Shown here: positions 22,961-35,600 of the stretch, piece after piece | Numbering within the stretch: position 1 is the first letter of the stretch | How the letters are laid out: every line of letters begins with the position of its first letter | Source: Istiophorus platypterus | Taxonomy: Eukaryota; Chordata; Actinopteri; Istiophoriformes; Istiophoridae | NCBI GenBank assembly: GCA_016859345.1 | Contig: CM029122.1 | Coordinates: 12,250,575 to 12,314,574 of the forward strand | DNA: 64,000 nucleotides | Direction: 5' to 3' | Position numbers and translations under genes: made by a program | The notes under the pieces: generated by a model | Databases searched by the model: none | The model's input: only the letters and a program-made list of their open reading frames with translations | Told to the model about the DNA's origin: nothing

Positions 22961-25469
22961 AAGGACACAAAAGAGACAGGTTTATTGTCTCAGATTATTC
23001 TCATGAAAGTAGCATTAGTATGTAGGACAACGCTACCTAATTAACTGGTATGGGAGGCAAGACATTACACTGGAAACCTTTTGATTTGTGGGAGGTAATA
23101 GCATTGGGCGAGAAACTGATTCTTTATTTCATTATTTGATAAGAATGCCTTTAATGAAAATATCAGCCCAGAAGCAATACTAGTCAACATCACTACTTTG
23201 GTGTAAAATAAAAAAAATAAAAAAAAAACTTGCTTCAAGGAGTATTGTTGCAGTCAACGAATTACCTCACGACTACACTTCATTAAATAAAATGTGAAAC
23301 ACACCTGGTGGGCTGACAGAGGTCAAATGTATAAGCGGCAGCATGAGTGCAAGGTGATGTGGCAATCAAAGACAAAGCAGCGTCTAGCCTCTCTCTGACA
23401 GGTTAATGAAATGCCCGCTGCTAAGTGTTCGTGTAGTGAGACTCAGCTCTGTCACAGTGAAGCCCCTCCTGTAGTCTGGAGCCAGCGATGCGACAGTGTT
23501 GTATCAGTGTCACTGAAAGCAATCATAACATTCCTTTCCTCCGAAGTCTCGGAGCTTGTTTGAAATTCCCTTGGCAGAAGAAATGCTTTAGGGGGTCAAA
23601 CACACCAACTCTCCAAACAATAATGGGCCGACTATCAGTTACATCTCTCACCTGTAATCATTGGCCGGCATTAAAAGCATCTTTTTTTTCTGTTCTGCAT
23701 ACTTTACTGCGAATGCTTTTGAAATGAGTATAATGTAATCTGCGCCGCAGATATCTTCTGCTTTTGTACATCTATCCAAGCAGTGAATGGTGAGGCCTAT
23801 CAGTTACTCTCTGGAGGTGATGTATACACTCACTAGAACAATGCCACAAACAGATGAAGGCTATAATATGCTGCTCATTCCAACTCTCATTTTTCAGGGT
23901 TATTATTGTTTTCTTTTTGAAAAATATTTCAGGTGCCACCCACTTACGAAATAACATTTTCCAAAGTGCCCTGGCAGCAGCCTCAACAGTTGTTAACGTA
24001 GCCAAAGAACAGGAACAATTTTGTCTTCGGCGGTAAATACTGCGAAATATGAAAGCAGATGGGCCACAAACGGCAAATATAGCTAGTCCAAAGTAAAACG
24101 TATTTAGTCTGAACCAAATCTGTTTGGCTTTGCATCTTATCTTTTAACAAATCAAACTAATCCTTAATCAATGAAGTTGTGGTATAAACACACACGTGTA
24201 ACAACAGAAATACATACTGAAGAAGCTGATGGGAATCATGAGACATAAAATTTCCATTACGAGACATATCATTTTGACATTATCTTCAAGATATAAAAGT
24301 TTTTATTCTTTGACTGTGATGTGTGTCAGATTATCCAGCTGGCTGTCTGTCTGTATTACCCTTTCATTTTCACACTGACGGTTTGAAGAATAAAGACACA
24401 GGGTTTAAATACATCTCCCCACTGAATAGACATTCTTCACCAGATGTGCAACAGATACTGTCAGTCTAATCTTTGAAAGCAACTGCATCAATTTTACTAT
24501 TTATTTACCTCATAGATTATGATTTAAAATCAGCTTTGAGTTTAACTCTTTTTTTTTTCCCCAAACTTTCTTTTAATTGTGTAGGAGAGACAAAATACAA
24601 GTCCTGGAAATTAAATCAGAGAGGTGTGACTTCTTCTACGAACAGAAAAAAATTAGAGTGATGGAACTACAAAGTTTAGAGCAGATATGTACTAGGCAGA
24701 GGAAGAGGCCATTTGAGTAATTATAGTGGGACATGAAATGGGCCAGTTGGTATACTCTGTCCCACTTTATCAGGCGTCTCCAGCATTGTCCATAGGGAGT
24801 TAACTTTTAGACTGTTTACTGGCTCAAAGGCCAGGCATGCATCTGAAGCCACATAAGCAAGATAATGTATCCCAGGCTACAAAAGCAGGCAAATCACTGT
24901 GCATTAAGACTGGACACACAATAGACAACAATGGCTTGCATAAACACTATTTAGAACTATTCACATGGCATTGAAGAGATGGGCGTCGACTCACTATTGC
25001 TGCAAAGCCGGCGCATTGTACGGAGGTGAAAAGAAGTCTAATGAACAGGAAGCCTTATTTGAGAGACCTGACAGTAACCATACAACAGCCGCATTGTGCC
25101 CTTGCCACCAACCCTGTGGGTCTCTACATTAGGAGAAATGATGAGAAAGTAACCCGAAAAGACACAGTGGGCCCTTGGACCCACGTAAATGCAACCAGAC
25201 AATAATGGGGGACACAGGCTGTCCCCACCTTTATCCAAAGCTGCACGTTTACATGCACAGAACATCAACTGCTCTCATGGCCAAGGATAAAAGCCCCCTG
25301 GCCAGATGGAACTTTGAAGTAGGTTTGGGTTAGTTTACCACCAAAGACTGCAATTTTAGTGCAGCTGCAGTTAAAATATATGTCATACATTTTAAATTAC
25401 ATCCAACTCTGCAGGGGGAAAGTTAGAAACTCTTGAGTTCGGTGCACCATGCCTCAGCCTCCAAACACG

Positions 25470-25507
25470 CACACACACACACACACACACGCCCACACGC
25501 ACACATT

Positions 25508-25572
<65 letters not shown>
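25470..25572. repeat. (CA)n microsatellite, long
   Basis: An interrupted CA/CG run (25470-25505) is followed by a pure CA run of about 60 bp at 25512-25572. Confidence 0.97.
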
Positions 25573-25574
<2 letters not shown>

Positions 25575-26075
25575 TCACATTATGCCCCCTGCCTCAAGCT
25601 TCATCAATCTTCCACAAAGGCATGACATCACCAATAAGCATAGCCTTTTATAGCTTTAAGCAATAAGCCTTATTTACTGATGAGATAAGCCCTCCGCCAT
25701 TGTCTAGCCCTCCACTTTGCTTCTTTCTCTTGCAGTTGAAGAATCAAACGGCACTTTTGGAAGGTGACAGAGCATGCCCAGGATTTAAGGCGAAAGCATG
25801 CAAAAAGGTTTCCTGGTTTGGGGGCTTTTCAAAGGGCCACATTAGCCAGTTTAGTTCAAAGCAACAGGGACAGGTACAATTACAAAAATCCAGGCTTCCT
25901 TGAGACCACTTGTTCTGTTCCTTAAAGTTTCTTTTCCTTGTTTTTTTCATTTCAACAGCTCTTTTATCCTGAAAATAAATCTTGTGCATAACAAAGATCT
26001 TAGATATGCCTAAAACTTTGCTCAATGGCACTAACTCATGTTGTTCTCTCCTGCCCAGATCCTTGCCCTTAGATG

Positions 26076-26112
26076 TATGTTGCTTTGGATAAAAGCATCT
26101 TCCAAAAGAATT
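26076..26112 (+). mobile_element. Retroposon-like tail fragment
   Basis: The segment TTGCTTTGGATAAAAGCATC at about 26080-26099 resembles a motif I recall as widespread in teleost genomes, at the 3' ends of SINE/LINE-type retroposons. Only about 35 bp remain, with no promoter or head region visible. The family is uncertain. Confidence 0.4.
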
Positions 26113-27639
26113 TCAGAATTGTAGAAAAAATTTCCAGTGAAATTTAAAAGTACTCACACTCAACAGTTAGAAACAAACCTGGGCCTGGAGAGTTTAAGAA
26201 GCTTCATCCATTACATGTGTGACCTGTAATTATTGTTTGTAGCAGTATTAGTGGGCCAGTGTGTAAGGCCAGGCCAGGATGGTCACAAAAGTGCTGAGGC
26301 ACCATGATACAGTGTGGCTTATTAAACCTCACGCCTGCTTGTTGGGAGGAACTACTTACCGTCGATATTTGTTTGTTTATGATGCTACAACAAAGAGGAA
26401 CCACTAGTTATGGGTTGGAAATCAACATTTGGTACTTTCTCATTTTCTCACTCTCACAAAGTCTGTCACAGGAAAAACTAGGTCTAACTAGGTTGTTGCA
26501 TCAATCTAGAAAATATAGCATCAACATATTCCAATTGAGCGCCTATTTTTAACAAGATAAAAAGCCATTTTCTAACACACTGCATCAGTGTCACCACACG
26601 TATCTTAAAAACTTGCCATTTGTTGTTTGTTTTTCTTAGTTCTACACAGAATCGCGTCAGGCCTTGGGAACTTGTCAGATATTCAGTTTGTAGTCACTTT
26701 AGAAAACCTGAGCGCAGGGTCTCTGGGGAATCACTCCAGCCTCCCCATCTCCCCCACCCCATGTCACCAGCCAGGAACAAAGCCGCCATAGTCAATTCTC
26801 CTAATTTCACTGCAGCCTGTCGAAATCCTGTTCTCCTTTTCTCCTTCTCTTCAACAAGTACTTTATGCCGGGATCAGTCAGGTCTGAGTCGCCCACAAAA
26901 ACCTGGGGCTCTCGCTTCATCGTCTTTCACTGCCGGGTTTGACACTCCCCAACTCCCTGCCATTCAGACGCCTGCACCATGCAATTTGTTTCCATTTGTC
27001 AAACAGCAGTATCCATCACAAAAGAAAATGCTGGCACAACAGAAAGTTTTTGAAAAACATTGTCTCCTCAACCAAAAAAAATGGCCCTGGGACTACTTAT
27101 TTATTGGCCCATAACAGAACAACCTTAAACAGTTTGCACCAGTTGTTATAGATACTTGTTACATTATTCTTCTCTCTACAGACAATAAAACATCTTTAAC
27201 TGAATAGTGCATGTATCACATCCTCAAATCAGCACCAACGTATCACTTTTCTCTTAAAGTGTGGATGCTACAGCTTGAATTCATCATTGCATTCACCGCT
27301 TCCACATTGTGCTGACTCTTATTTTGTGTTTTATTTCTTTTGGATTAAACTTCATTGTGTGGACAGCCAGGTTTTTCAGACATTATTTTATTAAAGCCAT
27401 ATCAGCACATGTTGATGGCATTGCTATTTGCACACCTATTCAGATATGTCTTAAAATGGCAGTTTTATTGGGCGACGTAGGAAGGTATCCAGTTAATAAT
27501 ACTTATTGTGTAAACTTTGTTGTCACCATTCTTGTGTTGGCTGTTATCAAGGGGAGAGCAGAGAGGATATATGCTGACTCTGATGTAGATAGTGCCATGA
27601 GTATTCCTATTGTGGCAGCTGCCGTGTGGTGCAGTCCCT

Positions 27640-28360
27640 GATAGGGTTTCGGATGCTGTCAATGCTGTGTCAGGTGCATTAGCACCTCAGAGACCCATGA
27701 TGCTCCAGCTGCTATGTGCCTGTGTCTCCCTGGGCCCTGGCCGCCAGCCTGACACCCGACACAAAGTAATCACAGATCACAGCGTTTAATCACTGAAACA
27801 AGCACTCCAGAGGACCCCACTGTCAATATCCCACTCTCTCATTATCTGTTTGGATTGCACATCCACACTGTCAGATAAACAGAGTGGAAAATTAAGATTA
27901 AAAATATGGTAATTTCATTTCAGGCAGCAGGCTCCTCTCACTGGCCCATTATGCTATTGATTACCTCTGAATTCAATTTTTCTTTTCAATGTAAACTTTA
28001 ATCTATTCGCAAGCCAACAATTCTACTCCCAAGGGCCTATTTGAGAGTAAGTAACCATTTAATATGATGCTGGCTGAAGATTCACTGGCTTTAATGAATT
28101 GTGTAAATCACTCAGCTTTTAAAGGAACTGATGTCCCGCAGTTCACGACCCGAATCTGGGCCTGGTTTAACACTGCCTTTTATACCAGGCTAAGTGTTTA
28201 CTGACAGCCATCTCTGAATGTGTAATCACCTTCTCTGTTCTTGCCTCTATGAAGGCAAATTAAACAGCCCTATTCTAATTGAGCTGGTGATGAAAAAATT
28301 ACATCCGAATAAGGATTTAATCATCATATTGCGTTACCAGCAAGTTCAAACAACAGAGTA
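27640..28360. promoter_or_regulatory. Strongest candidate enhancer block (sox21 desert)
   Basis: About 700 bp lack low-complexity sequence. The block contains an E-box-bearing inverted repeat (AGGTGC at 27672-27677 and GCACCT at 27682-27687), a MEIS-like TGTCA at 27869-27873, TAATTG at 28276-28281 and many ATTA/TAAT cores. It lies just beyond the abcc4 3' end, where human SOX21-ABCC4 spacing also carries conserved noncoding DNA. Function is inferred from motifs and context. Confidence 0.4.
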
Positions 28361-29260
28361 AATGGCTGCACTGCATTATCACTGTGAAACAAAATTTAAA
28401 AATCACTTGACTCCACACAATAATCACTGGGTTTTTTCTTAACCACTTACCAATTTGTTGTGTCGTGGTCAAGACCAGTTGTGATCACTGACCTGAGGCA
28501 ACACACCATTCAGACAACTAATTATATAGGATGAGCAACAGTTGGAGGAAATGGTTAGTGAATCAGTGTAATCGGACACAACATTGTTTTGAAAGTAAAA
28601 CGGAGACAGTACTGAAACGTTAGAAATACTGTTTTATTTTAGAAGTATTAATTTGCATTTCATCCACTTTAAATTATTAGTGACCATTAGCCCTTATTTA
28701 TGACTAAACAACTACAAAAGGCAAACTCTCTGAAATATAAACTTTAACAAAACTCAATTACTGTTAAAAAGAAAGCATACACAAAGATATAGAAAACAAC
28801 CAGTGCAATTAAATACACAACTATAAAATGTCAAACTAAATTTCATACTGTTGCCAGTGTAAAAGTGCTACATTATCAAAGCAACAACAGCGTTTATTAT
28901 AAGAGCAAAGAGAGAAAGTTGATATTACCTTTTTTTCAGCTTATCTGCAATAAACTTAAAACTTAAAACTTCTTTCCCACATTCCTTGGTGTTGCCATTA
29001 AATGACATGTTCCATTCCAACTTTACTTTTTTTTCCTGACAAGAGCTGAGGTAGACATTAAACCACGATGGTCATAGTGCAGAGTCTATTCAATAAAAAC
29101 AGTGCAATTACAAAGAATCAATGGTCTGATTAAGGCACAATAATTACTGAAAACATTGGTGTCTCCTCTGAGTTTCTCTTTGCCTTGACAATCATTTTCC
29201 AAATAATAAAAACAGATAAAGCAATGTCAGCTTTAATAGAATAACGGAAGCCACAAATAA

Positions 29261-29266
29261 TTTATT
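29261..29266 (-). other. abcc4: Candidate abcc4 poly(A) signal
   Basis: AATAAA on the minus strand lies about 330 bases past the abcc4 stop codon. Further AATAAA motifs lie at 28893-28898 and 28633-28638 and could serve longer transcripts. Confidence 0.5.
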
Positions 29267-29592
29267 GCACCAAGATAAACACACCAAATATCTGCACTCT
29301 CTTCTGCACCAGTGCAGGACTGAGGCTACCAAAGGAACCCGAACACATATACATAAACATAGTGGACTGTGATCAATAAACAGCCATGCAGTAATATGCT
29401 GTCAATAAAGGCACAGACTGCCCTCAGATACTTGCCTTTTTTCTATATCAGACCAAAAGACTATGAAAATGAAATGCAGCACATACTAGACTACGTCTGC
29501 TGGAAGTCTAAACACATTTTACTGCACAGTAAAGATACTGAGTATATCTGGTAAAGGATTAGGTCAGTGATGGCCAAAGACTCTCCAAAGTG
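29267..29592 (-). other. abcc4: Probable abcc4 3' UTR
   Basis: This stretch lies between the stop codon and the first canonical poly(A) signal on the minus strand. It is AT-rich with no coding signal. Confidence 0.5.
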
Positions 29593-29670
29593 TCAAAGAG
29601 ACGTCTCAAAGATGACACAGATGTCCTTGGCACAGTGCGCGTCTGTCACTCGCTCTTTGTTCATGGAAAC
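29593..29670 (-). CDS. abcc4: abcc4 exon 31, coding part with PDZ-binding tail
   Basis: 78 bp including the stop, residues 1297-1321. It opens with V after acceptor CTTCCAG, as human does, and ends VIFETSL-stop, closely matching the human end TIFETAL. The last four residues ETSL fit a class I PDZ ligand; human MRP4 binds NHERF-type scaffolds this way. The exon is too short for an ATG-based ORF search and was found from its C-terminal motif. Confidence 0.9.
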   Translation of the reverse strand, partial: VSMNKERVTDAHCAKDICVIFETSL

Positions 29671-32600
29671 CTGGAAGTTTATCAGGGAAGCAGTGTCATA
29701 AAATACAAGCACACAGTCCAATCTATGCTACGATCTGTTAAGGTGTGTTTTATGACAGATCCAGTCGGAGGCGGTCAAGGGATTTGTCACCCGCTGAAGC
29801 ATGCAAAAGTGGCTTATTTAGCCTCATAAACAACTGTGAAATTCAAGGGAGAAAATATCAGAGATAATCAGCAAAATTATTTGTTTTATTTTAGTTAATT
29901 TTCTCCAACAGTGACTTCTAATGTGAGTTGTGGGATTGTATTTGAAAAACTGTCTTGGAAGATATCAGTGTTTGCTTTAAGTGTCTACAAAATGCCTGGT
30001 TTATTTACACAAAGAGGCTCCAACAGACCAAAAATGTCAATAGGAGAAAGTTTGTGAAAAAGAGGCAAAACAAGCAAAAAACAGGTCAGCCAAAGCTATA
30101 GAGAAATACTGTCTGCTCTGAGATTCTCTTTCAACATGAACAAAAGAGTGAGAGGTTGATATCAGATCATTGAATGTATTTAAACCTTGACTGACAACTA
30201 TAGAAACTTGACACACAACATGTGGACCATCTCAGTATTTAATAAGTGGTGCTAGACAGTTATGGATGCTGCAGTAATCTGATCTAAGGAGAGCACCCTA
30301 CAATAAAGAAAGGAAAACGTAAGGGCTTGAACAATGTCACTACCAATCCGACAGTGTGCAGGGTAAGACGATACCAAATAATACCACAGTGTGCTGAGTC
30401 TTTGAAATCAGTATTTTACTCATTTCACTCCTCTGGCTGAGAAGATACAGTTCCGCTGATAAATTTGTGCGAGGGACAGAGGGAAAATGAAACGATGCCT
30501 ACTTTTTCTTATTTCACAAAGACCTGTTTGAAGTTGCAATATGGTATCTGTAGTCCCAGACAGATGCACATAAAATGGAATTGAACAATGAATAGCCAGC
30601 TCTTATCTGTTCAGTGTCTGAAGGGGAAATACATCACAAATGAATTTCACAGGGAAAAAATATGGACATTCTCTATTACAGTAATCCCCATAGAAAGTTT
30701 ATCCCAAATCGCGATGAAGTTAAACCCAATATTTCAAAATAGATATAGTGCAGAGAAAGCTGCTTTTCTAGAATCATCTCTAAAATGATCTCAAAATTAC
30801 ATTATGAGAAAGGAGATTATACAGAGAGTTTCTGTGATGAAATCAGAGGATGGGAATCTACAAAGGGACAATTTCTCTTGTGAAATTAATGTTATGGTGT
30901 CGCAATGCTCCAAGTAGGCACTGTAAATTAAAATGGTAATCAAGTGTCTTTGCATTGTCAGGGTTATGCACATCTCCTGTTGCTTAACTGTATTATTTTG
31001 GAGGTGAGCAATGAAGTCTGGAGTTAAAGGGAGAGTCTGGGATTAGTGTGCCATGGCTGGACTCTACTTAGTGACAGCCGCGTCCTGGGACAACGGTGGG
31101 TGTGGTTACCTGTTTGGCTGTGTGCAGCAGCGACGCGGCCTCGGCTCTGCCTGTCTGCTGGACCATCTGGTAAAAAAGCCCTTCCTGGTTCTGGAGCAGC
31201 ACAAATGGCTCATCATACTCCCGGATCCTGCCAGCATCCAGAACCTGCAATCACACATACAATGCTGGGTGTGCGCGTGACACTGCCTGTATACTTTACT
31301 TTGGAGAAAACAGACGTTTCAGCTGTTTCACTGCTGAGTGATGCATGCAGACAGTGCAAGATGAATGGGGGAAACAGTATTTCTCTGTGCCTCTGAACCA
31401 TCCATTTTATGTGACTCATGCAACAGCAAACACCAGTGCCTGTTTCTGCTCGACAGGGCCACGGACAATGAGTGTAACCTGTTAGCAGAGTGGAAGCCTG
31501 CTACGCTGACTCCGACAGACTGAAGATCAGTGATTTAACCATGTATTTATCCCGGCCTTTCAGTGGCTCAGGGGTGGTCCTTGCCCAAATCCAACAATCA
31601 CACCCTTAAGTTACTCTAGAAAATTACCATCATTTCTATGTCAACAAACTATGTAAACCACATAAAGAATAGTGCCAATTCAAGCAGTTTGGAAAAGACT
31701 ACAATTATATTACAGACAAATTTTAACAAGCTTCATTGCCTTACAGCGGTATGAGCAGTTTGTTATAGCTAAAGCACAGTTTCAGGGAGTGTTTAGTATG
31801 AAAGGGAGACTCCTGCACCTGCTGTCATAATCTACAGTTTAGTAGCAAGATACTGAGAGATAAAGTTTGTATCTTGAAAAAAAAAAAAATTCTTTGCGGC
31901 ACAGCATAAGATTCAGACAATGCAACTCAAGCGTGTCCCAACTTAGTTTTCCCAGAATGTAGGACAATCTGGGGGTGTTTAACACAAGCATAGGTGTGAA
32001 ACTGTCCCTGCTGTGTGATATTTGACTTTTCTCAGCAACCCGCTCAGTGACCGAGAAGCTACCGGGTCGTGCTCAGCCCTCCATAGAGGCTTGACAAATG
32101 CTGCCACAAATGGCACTAATTGGCACCTCTGCAGGCAGTAGCAGGAAAGGGCCAAAGATTAAGTGGCACGAGTGCAGGCTCAATGAGAGGCAATGCTGTG
32201 AGGGAGAAATCGGCCCAGCTGTTGCAAAATAAGGCAAGTGAATTAAAACTCTGTAAACACTGTGCAGTGAACCTCTGGCATTAATAAAAAGAGGTGTTTA
32301 AAAGGCCTGAATCTCAGGTGCGTTTAGTCTATGGTGGTGTAAGTGAATACGAGGTGCATGTTTTTGTAGACTACTTGACATTACACCACAAATTCTGTGA
32401 ACAATAGGAGTTCAGTTTGTCATAGCTGATGAGAAGAGGGTTTCTTAATGCTTCTGAAGGGATATCAGATTAGTTAGGGAAGTAGTTATATTTTTTTAAC
32501 CCTTGTTTTCTGTCTGTTATTATTAAAAACCTTCTCAATAAATAAATACCAGAGATTGGTCTCATTTCATAATACTGACTAAAGTGCCAGACTACATGAC

Positions 32601-35600
32601 AATTTCTTTACTTACCAGTATTCTGTCACAGTCAATGATAGTGTTGAGCCTGTGAGCAATGGTTAGGACCGTACACTCTTGAAACTTGTCCCGGATAGTC
32701 TGCTGGATGAGGCTGTCAGTTCTAAAGGAGAAGGGGAACACAAAACCTCAGCACAGAAAAACTCTCTTCCTATAGACCCTCAGGCCGGGATTTTACTCAA
32801 CACAGAACAATAGCTAAATCAGCAGCGAGGTATGGGCAGTAGTAGACATAAAAATAAAGGATATGACAAGTCTGTAAGTTTACAAAGATAGATTCAGTTT
32901 ATTTTGACTTAGGATATTGTCTAATGTGACTTATTGTAACTATTTCTGAATAAATTCCACAGATAAACCTATTTTTCTTTTTCTCAGTTTAGCTTCCAGC
33001 AATGTTAATTATAGTTGATAAATATTTGCATCTTTTCATGAAGGTTTAATTTCACTTATGTGCAACACAGATGCTCAAAAGAAAAATGTTATCTTTGAAT
33101 TACTCTAACGAGAAGTCGTGGTACTACACTTTTATTCAATCTAGATAAAAACATCCATTTTGAGTCTCACTACTTTACAGTAACAAAGCTACATTGATGT
33201 AAGGTGTTTTTCTCATAGACTCAAGTATCCCCCCACCTAGGGTCCACATTGGCCGTGGCCTCATCAATAATGAGGATCCGATTTCTGCGGAGGATGGCCC
33301 TGGCCAAACACACCAGCTGCCTCTGGCCCACGCTGAAGTTAGAGCCCGACTCAGTCAGCACCGTCTCCAGCTTATTGGGCAGCTCCTCCACCACAGCCTT
33401 CATCTGCACCTGTGGAGAGGGAGAGCAGAGCCCCAACCCTTCATTACTCCTGCATAAAGGCTTCCTGTGGGGATGTCTTTAAAGAGCCATCCAAACACAC
33501 CCATTAACCGCCTGGCACAATGCAGGGCCAGGTCCACTGATGACCTTGGCCAGTGCTCTCTTGTGGCTAGCCTCTAGCTTTAATCCAGGCCACCAAACCC
33601 ATTCAGAGGCAGGACCAGGAGCTGAAGCCCTTCACTGTGGGGGGAGCCTTCATCCTGGTTGGCCTGACTGCCCAAACACATCTCCCCCAGCACTTTCAAT
33701 GGTTCCCAGTTACAAGCCGCACATTGAGCTGGGCCCCATGGCCCTAATGGGATTTCCCCCCATGACTTGTGGCGAGCAGGGAGGCTGAATGGCAGCATTG
33801 TACATGGGGACAGAGGGATCCCCCCTGGGCTGGCGAGGGGGAATCATTCAGAGCCACGCTGGAGTACCTCTTGGAGTGCATTCCACAGGTCCTCATCTGT
33901 GTGCTGCCTGAAAGGGTCCAGATTCTTCCTCATGGTGCCCGTGAAGAGAACTGGGTCCTGTGGATAAATGGATATAGAAAGAGAAGGCCGTGGCCAGTTA
34001 AGATAATGACAAGGGAGAAGATGTATGAAAAGGGTTAAGACAGGCTTTATAGAACGCCGCTAGGCAATGTGTGAGGGGAAGATGTTCACAAAGGGCTTGC
34101 TACACTCAGGAGCTCTATTCAATGCTCTGAGCAACCATTCTCCAATAAGTTGATCTTTTTACTTGGAAAACCAGAGCTTGTGCACTGGTGTTGGTGGAGA
34201 ATAGCTGTGCGAAGCTGTCTGAATATATGACACAAAAAGTGCCATCTAGTCACTGTTACAATACAAAGAATTTCATAGAGTGGCTGTATTAGAAATAATC
34301 TCAAAAAGTCTGCCGAAACATATCTGTCAATAGCGGTTACCACATCCAGTTGACTACCCTCATGAAAGGGTGGCCGGGGTTTCTGGGATACGTATTTATG
34401 TTGAGCCACACACCTGTATCGAGGTTCAGCCGAACAGCCATCTTCAAGAGAGTGAATAAAGCTCTTTATTACAGTGCGGAGGAAAGATCCCGCAAGTCTA
34501 CAGGCACTGTTCCAACATATCGCTCTGTTTGTGGTAAACCTGATAAACAGGAGCAAGTCGGCACCTCCCTGTGTCAGGGCAGATATTTATTCATAAATCC
34601 TCCTCCAATCTTGCTCCAAGTGATTTACTGAACACTCACTGGGACACTCTCAGGTCGTCATAAAGACCGTCTTGCCTCTCATGATACAAAGCTGCGGTAG
34701 ATAAGGTTTTCATATGGCATCATTTTGGCACTGTTTTATCAGTGAAAAAATACAGCTGGACTTATGTTTGAAACATAACACAGAATTTATGACACTTAAA
34801 AGGTTATAATGTGAAATAGAAAAAAAAAAAAAACCTTGATGAGATGTGACAGAGCAACAGAGGTGATGCCGAGCAGCAAGCAACTCTCCATGACAAAAAC
34901 TGATGGGCTTCCTTTGTATCCTCATCACAGTCAAAGCAAAGTCATAACTCAAGCTTACTCAAGATATGAATCTGACCTCGAATCAAGATAGGAAATGCTC
35001 ACCTGGAAACTGAGATTAGACCAGGAGTAAAGGTACACAATGGGCCTAAAAGGCTCAGCGTCCTGCCTTAAGATTAGAGAGCTACCACTATGAGAGTGAC
35101 TCAATATCCAGACCTTCATCTCTGCTCTCTCACAGGTCTGCTCAATGCCAGAGCTGTGATGGCAGTGCAGTGAAAAAGTGCAACGCGCATTCGTGTGTGT
35201 AAGTACACAAATTTATACAGTGTGCACATACAGTATAAACACCTCAAATAGAAAATCATGTCCCAAGAAACCTTCATGTAGATCAGAAGACTCAGGACTA
35301 ACTGCTCAATTTCCATCCAGAAAAAAATACAGCTTTCGGGACTTCATCCCTGCTACCTGTGTCTTAGAAAATGTTCCACCTCTTTACTTCCAATGAGCTT
35401 TTTCCCCTGACACAGGAATACATGCCTTGTCATTAAGCCAGCTGAAGTCCCAATTCAAACTAGTTTTGTGACACACTTTAATTGAGGATTCAGTGTTGGG
35501 TCGGAAAAACTGCTTTCAAGCACAGCTTTCCATAGACCGATTATGTGCTCCACCAATTCTAAGCCCTCTGTTTGCTACAGAATTCATTTTTAGTAAGTCA

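Larger units (their letters stand above)
6101..29260. other. Gene desert between sox21 and abcc4
   Basis: About 23 kb separates the sox21 upstream flank from the abcc4 3' end. I read both strands and found no exon set, no known domain and no tRNA. Every open frame is short and lacks family features. It contains microsatellites (entered separately) and stretches of mixed-composition DNA rich in homeodomain, POU and SOX cores. I list the most enhancer-like blocks as candidates. Sub-stretches 6101-9100, 9960-10900, 13000-14900, 20720-22400 and 24000-26600 show nothing I could name beyond simple repeats and one retroposon-like tail at 26076-26112. Confidence 0.7.

Noticed and set aside
25392..25666. 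Cys/Val-rich and His/Thr-rich open frames
   Set aside because: They are translations of a CA repeat. The same applies at 1257-1463, 20607-20918, 47195-47416 and 52945-53317.
26620..27114. 164-codon plus-strand open frame in the desert
   Set aside because: No domain, no flanking splice signals that extend it, and ordinary noncoding composition.
30509..30523. Alternative last abcc4 exon encoding VFVK then stop
   Set aside because: It has a good acceptor and starts with V in frame, but the exon at 29593-29670 restores the VIFETSL tail and is far better supported.
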